Made by a program: the position numbers and the translations under genes
NCBI GenBank assembly: GCA_018398765.1
Contig: JAHBMJ010000848.1
Span: forward strand, 1,667 to 39,608
Length of the DNA: 37,942 bases
From: Chromera velia
Lineage: Eukaryota; Sar; Chromeraceae
Direction: 5' to 3'
Shown here: piece after piece, positions 32,711 through 37,942 of the stretch
How the letters are laid out: each line of letters opens with the position of its first letter
Numbering within the stretch: the first letter of the stretch is position 1
The notes under the pieces: model-generated
What the model was told of the DNA's origin: nothing
Databases searched by the model: none
The model's input: only the letters and a program-made list of their open reading frames with translations

Positions 32711-33030
32711 GCCGCATTTATGAGTCGGCAACTAGGTTGGCAAGCTAGTCGGCAAGCCATTTAAAATAGTAAAAATAGTTGGAAAAATAGTAAAAATGGT
32801 TACTATTTTTACTATTTGCTACATCAAATAATAAAATAGTTAGACAATAGTTAGCTATGTTTACTATTTTAATAGTAAAATAGTGATATTTTACTATTAA
32901 AATAGTAAAAATAGCTAACTATTATGAACTATTTTACTATTCGACGTAGCAAACTTGAATAGTAAAAATAGTCACTATTTTTACTATTTTCACTATTTTG
33001 ACATAGCAAGCCGACTCATAGATGCGCGGC
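32711..33030. mobile_element. foldback (palindromic) element
   Basis: The ends GCCGCATTTATGAGTCGGC and GCCGACTCATAGATGCGCGGC are inverted, and the arms between them are near-complementary for most of their length, made of ATAGTAAAAATAG-type sequence. The axis lies near 32880. The whole would fold into one long hairpin. No clear target duplication is visible, so exact ends are uncertain. Confidence 0.8.
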
Positions 33031-33090
33031 GGTCTGATAATGGGTTATGACAGACCAGATAGGGTCTGATAATGGGTCATAGATGCGCGC
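33028..33090. repeat. short direct duplication at the array edge
   Basis: GGTCTGATAATGGGT occurs twice (near 33030 and 33063), and CATAGATGCGCG flanks both the foldback end and the start of the reverse transcriptase array. Confidence 0.7.
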
Positions 33091-34756
33091 CGGTCGTGCA
33101 GAGGTTCTACTCGGTAAGGTTGAGTGCGATAGCCTTGGTTATGCCGATGACCTTGTCTTTGTTGCTGAGAGAATGCATGATCTGCAGGTCTAGCTGCAGG
33201 TCAGCTTGAATAAATTAAATTCTTTCTGTGAAGAGAGAGGGCTCACTATTAATTTAAAAAAGACGAAAATCATGCGTCTGTCCGACTTTTACCCTGCAAT
33301 TGAAGGCAGGATTATGTTTGGGGGAAAAGAAGTCGAGAGAGTGGGGTTGTATAAGTATCTAGGTGTTCTTTTGTTTGAAGGGGAAGACTTAAGGGAGGTA
33401 ATAAAAGAGAGGCTTAGTATAGCGAGTAGACGGATGGGTCATGCAAAGAGCGTGGCACTCTCTTTAGGTCGCCTGCCCCCTGCAGCAAAAATTTTATGTC
33501 TATACGCTTTCTGGTTGCCTGTTGCTCTATACACGTTTGACTGTCTGCCTGTCTGCAAGTCAGACATGGATGCATTAGATGCCCTTTAATTGCGCTTTGT
33601 CCGTTGGGCTTTGAATCTGTCTCTCTCCTCTTTTCGTGTACCTACTCTGTATGCTGTCGGTCTACTTCCTACACGTGTACACATGTCAATGAGACTTGCG
33701 GAGTATTTGACTAACTTAAAACATATTGACCTCAAAATGCCCGCGGGTGCCTGGTCGGCTTTAATGAATGGTGATTGTCCTTCCTCTATGATGCATGCAC
33801 AAAAATTGATTGGGTCGACCGGATTGGAAGAATTTGTGACTGTCAATCCAACCATCAGGAGAAGGAAGAAAGCCACCAAAGTTGTCCGTCTCCTTCTCTT
33901 AAGAGCAGTGATCAACCGAGAAGTTGATGAATGGATTGATGCTTGTCTAGAAAGGGCTGCTTCACGGGGGGCGGTTTTGTAGTTTGGCAGAGGCGTCAGA
34001 GCGAATGTGTTCCAAACGTCTTATCCTACTGTCCAACGTTCATCTCTCCTCTTCCTTTCCTCTACTTTTCCCTCATCCCCTTCGTCCCCCCATTTCGTTT
34101 CCCTCCCTTGCGCTGCGATCTGGTCCTCAGGCCCTTTTTCAGCCTTGCTATATATGTTGCTTGGTGGTCGCCCCCATGCACCTTACAGAGGGCTGGAAGA
34201 CGCGGTTTGCCCTGCATGCAGGGGCAAAGCAGACGATCTACTGCACCGACTGACTGAATACACAGAAACAAGAGCAGATCAAGAGGCTCTGAATGTAATT
34301 GTAACCGAAATTGAAGCTAAATTAGACAGAGCCCAAGAAAGAGAGAGAAAGTGGTTGCTATCGAAGGACTCCACCCTTCTAAAACACATCACGCAAAGCG
34401 AATTGTTGGCATGAATGAAGGTCACCCTGGCACTTAGACACTCACCCATACCGGCCTTGCGACTCTTGCAAAACATCTGTCTACGCCCTCCATCGTAAGG
34501 CCTGCAATTCGATGCATGTGATAGTTACTTACCCCTCTGCCCGTCTCACCTTTTGAATATTCTTTTTCCATCTCCCAAGTATATCTCCCGTCCCCCCTCT
34601 CCACCGGTTTTCCTGTCTACCTCTACTGCCTGAGAGTCTCTGTTGCAGTTGTCGCACTCCTCCCACAGAAGGGAAACGACATCAATGATTAAGAAAACAT
34701 CTTCTAGATGCAGGGTGTTTAGAGTTACGAGAATGAAGCCCCCTCCCGTTGTATGA
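33091..34756 (+). pseudogene. LINE-type reverse transcriptase unit A (5' truncated, broken)
   Basis: First unit of a 2,028 bp tandem array, entered just before motif C. It reads LGYADDLVFVAE, then a 12-base in-frame duplication that adds a TAG near 33192, then the thumb region (VNLKKTK-like, YKYLGVLLFEG). A TAA at 33587 replaces the CAA of unit B. The same frame continues to the TAG at 33980, which unit B shares, and on to a CPACRGKADDLLHRL segment like the C-terminal zinc motif of LINE proteins. The 3' part is C/T-rich. Confidence 0.85.
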
Positions 34757-36784
34757 TGCAGGTCTGGCAAAGGGGCAATAAAGCATTGTCCTAGACTCAT
34801 GCATTACATGATGGCCTATAGACCGATTAATAATAATAGACCGATGTAAAAGGCAAAGAAACGAAAGAAGCCCTTGTTAGCATGCTTTGTAGACTTCAGC
34901 AAAGCCTTTGACTCCCTGTCCAGAGATGTTTTGTTTGAAGTTTTGCTGAAGCAGAAGGTGAGTGCAGTTGATGTCAAAATAATTTGGGCAATGTATACAA
35001 ATGTGTACGGAAGCATCACTGGCAGCCCTTTTATGTTCAAGGAAGAGAAAGGGGTGAAACAAGGGGATCCTCTCTCCCCTCTTCTCTTCTTGATTTTCAT
35101 CAATGATCTGCATGAAAGAGTGAAGGCTTCCGGTCGTGCAGAGGTTCTGCTCGGTGGGGTTGAGTGCGATAGCCTTGGTTATGCCGATGACCTTGTCCTC
35201 GTTGCTGAGAGCGTGTATGACTTGCAGGTCAGCTTGAATGAATTGAATTCTTTCTGTGAAGAGAAGGGGCTCACTGTTAATTTAAAAAAGACGAAAATCA
35301 TGCGTCTGTCCAACTCTTACCCTGCAATTGAAGGCAGGCTTATGTTTGGGGGAAAAGAAGTCGAGAGAGTGGGGTCGTATAAGTATCTGGGTGTTCTTTT
35401 GTTCGAAGGGGGAGACTTAAGGGAGGTAATAGAAGAAAGGCTTAGCATAGCGAGTAGACGGATGGGTCATGCAAATAGCATAGCACTCTCTTTAGGTCGC
35501 CTGCCCCCCGCAGCAAAAATTTTGTGTTTATGTGCTTTCTGGTTGCCTGTTGCTCTATACGCGTTTGACTGTCTGCCTGTCTGCAAGTCAGACATGGATG
35601 CATTAGATGTCCTTCAATTGTGCTTTGTCCGTTGGGCTTTGAATCTGTCTCTCTCCTCTTTCCATGTATCTAATCTGTGTGCTGTCGGTCTACTTCCTGC
35701 ACGTGTGCATGTGTCGATGAGACTTGCTGGGTATTTGACTAACTTAAAACATATTGACCTCAAGATGCCCGCGGGTGCCTGATCGGCTTTAATGAATGGT
35801 GATTGTCCTTCCTCTATGATGTACGCACAAAAATTGATTGGGTCGACCGGATTGGAAGAATTTGTGACTGTCAATCCAACCATCAGGAGAAGGAAGAAAG
35901 CCACCAAAGTTGTCCGTCTCTTTCTCTTAAGAGCAGTGATCAACCGGGAAGTTAATGAATGGATTAATGCTTGTCTAGAAAGGGCTGCTTCACGGGGGGT
36001 GGTTTTGTAGTTTGGTAGAGGCGTCAGAGCGAATGTGTTCCAAACGTCTTATCCTACTGCCCAACGTTCATCTCTCCTCTTCCTTTCCTCTACTTTTCCC
36101 TCATCCCCTTCGTCCCCCCATTTCGTTTCCCTCCCTCGCGCTGCGATCTGGTCCTCAGGCCTTTTTTCAGCCTTGCTATATATGTTGCTTGGTGGTTGCC
36201 CCCATACACCGTACAGAGGGCTGAAAGACGCGGTTTGCCCTGCATGCAGGGGCAAAGCAGACGATCTACTGCACCGGCTGACTGAATGCACAGAAACAAG
36301 AGCAGATCGAGAGGCTCTGAATGTAATTGTAGCTGAAATTGAAGCCAAATTAGACAGAGCCCAAGAAAAAGAGAGAAAGTGGTTGCTATCGATAGACTCC
36401 ATCCCTCTAAAACACGCCACGCAAAGCGAATTGTTGGCACGAATGAAGGTCACCCTGGCACTTAGACACTCAACCATACCGGCCCTGCGACTCTTGCGAA
36501 ACATCTGTCTACGCCCTCCATCGTAAGGCCTGCAATTCGATGCATGTGATAGTTATTTACCCCTCTGCCCGTCTCACCTTTTGAATATTCTTTTTCCATC
36601 TCCCAAGTACATCTCCCGTCCCCCCTCTCCACCGGTTTTCCTGTCTGCCTCTACTGCCTGAGAGTCTCTGTTGCAGTTGTCGCACTCCTCCCACAGAAGG
36701 GAAACGACATCAACGATTAAGAAAACATCTTCTAGGTGCAGGGTGTTTAGAGTTACGAGAATGAAGCCCCCTCCCGTTGTATGA
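34757..36784 (+). pseudogene. LINE-type reverse transcriptase unit B
   Basis: The most complete unit. Motifs: LACFVDFSKAFDSL near 34878 (palm motif A), GVKQGDPLSPLLFLIFINDL near 35053 (motif B) and YADDLVLVAE near 35178 (motif C). YKYLGVLLFEGGDLREVIEE follows, and a zinc-like CPAC...H...C lies near 36236-36291. The frame is interrupted by TAA 34847, TGA 35780 (TGG elsewhere), TAG 36008 (shared with A) and TAA 36524, but stays in register throughout because the unit is 676 codons long. N-terminal endonuclease and fingers are mostly missing. The motif style is that of non-LTR (LINE) elements. Confidence 0.88.
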
Positions 36785-37942
36785 TGCAGGTCTGGCAAAG
36801 GGGCAATAAAGCATTGTCCTAGACTCATGCATTGCATGATGGCCTATAGACTGATTAATAATAATAGACCGATGCAAAAGGCAAAGAAACGAAAGAAGCC
36901 CTTGTTAGCATGCTTTGTAGACTTCAGCAAAGCCTTTGACTCCCTGCCCAGGGATGTTTTGTTTGAAGTTTTGCTGAAGCAGAAAGTGAGTGCAGTTGAT
37001 GTTAAAATGATTCGGGCAATGTATACAAATGTGTACGGAAGCATCACTGGCAGCCCTTTTATGTTTAAGGAAGAGAAAGGGGTGAAATAAGGGGATCCTC
37101 TCTCCCCTCTTCTCTTCTTGATTTTCATCAATGATCTGCATGAAAGAGTGAAGGCTTCCGGTCGTGCAGAGGTTCTGCTCGGTGGGGTTGAGTGCGATAG
37201 CCTTGGTTATACCGATGACCTTGTCCTCGTTGCTGAGAGCGTATATGACTTGCAGGTCAGTTTGAATGAATTGAATTCTTTCTGTGAAGAGAGGGGGCTC
37301 ACTGTTAATTTAAAAAAGACGAAAATCATGCGTCTGTCCAACTTTTACCCTGCAATTGAAGGCAGGATTATGTTTGGGGGAAAAGAAGTCGAGAGAGTGG
37401 GGTCGTATAAGTATCTGGGTGTTCTTTTGTTCGAAGGGGGAGACTTAAGGGAGGTAATAGAAGAAAGGCTTAGCATAGCGAGTAGACGGATGGGTCATGC
37501 AAAGAGCATAGCACTCTTTTTAGGTCGCCTGCCCTCCGCAGCAAAAATTTTATGTTTATGTGCTTTCTGGTTGCCTGTTGCTCTATACGCGTTTGACTGT
37601 CTGCCTGTCCGCAAGTTAGACATGGATGCATTAGATGTCCTTCAATTGCGCTTTGTCCGTTGGGCTTTGAATCTGTCTCTCTCCTCTTTCCGTGTACCTA
37701 CTCTGTGTGCTGTCGGTCTACTTCCTGCACGTGTGCATGTGTCGATGAGACTTGCTGGGTATTTGACTAACTTAAAACATATTGACCTCAAGATGCCCGC
37801 GGGTGCCTGGTCGGCTTTAATGAATGGTGATTGTCCTTCCTCTATGATGCACGCACAAAAATTGATTGGGTCGACCGGATTGGAAGAATTTGTGACTGTC
37901 AATCCAACCATCAGAAGAAGAAAGAAAGCCACCAAGGTTGGC
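36785..37942 (+). pseudogene. LINE-type reverse transcriptase unit C (cut by window end)
   Basis: Third unit, in exact register with B (offset 2,028). It lacks the TAA at the site matching 34847, so the frame from 36827 includes KKPLLACFVDFSKAFDSL, but a TAA at 37088 replaces the CAA of GVKQGDP. The YADD motif reads YTDD here (a Thr codon near 37207), which would disable the polymerase. It continues past the window edge. Confidence 0.85.

Overview
This is eukaryotic nuclear DNA. Long coding exons are separated by GT-AG introns packed with simple repeats, and mobile elements fill the space between genes. The gene style suggests a protist alga, possibly a chromerid-type alveolate. That rests on three things: a reductase-terminated NRPS, a pterin dehydratase with a signal-plus-transit-like leader, and TGCATGC sites. 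The assignment is inference and was not tested by any search.

Positions 1-19258 (+) hold the 3' part of one large non-ribosomal peptide synthetase gene. I traced 19 exons and 18 introns. Phases agree at every junction, and the exons sum to 11,421 bases, exactly 3,807 codons including the stop. Domain order is (tail of a condensation domain)-A-T-C-A-T-reductase. The gene continues beyond the left edge. By family knowledge, two amino acids are activated on the visible modules, joined by the middle C domain, and released reductively as an aldehyde or alcohol.

Positions 19259-26729 are mostly AT-rich and hold debris: a pair of 155-160 bp direct repeats, a reverse transcriptase relic on the minus strand, a 264 bp MITE with perfect 8 bp target duplications, a decayed unidentified minus-strand ORF, and a 23 bp assembly gap.

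Positions 26730-30853 (+) hold a two-exon pterin-4a-carbinolamine dehydratase gene with an N-terminal targeting-like leader. Its 3.6 kb intron contains a four-copy ~334 bp tandem repeat rich in TGTC.

Positions 30854-37942 are mobile DNA. A 1,268 bp terminal-inverted-repeat transposon with an 8 bp target duplication carries an acidic ORF. It belongs to the same terminal family as the MITE. A ~320 bp foldback palindrome follows. Last comes a head-to-tail array of LINE-type reverse transcriptase units with an exact 2,028 bp period, at least two and a half units, running off the right edge. Each unit carries its own nonsense mutations.
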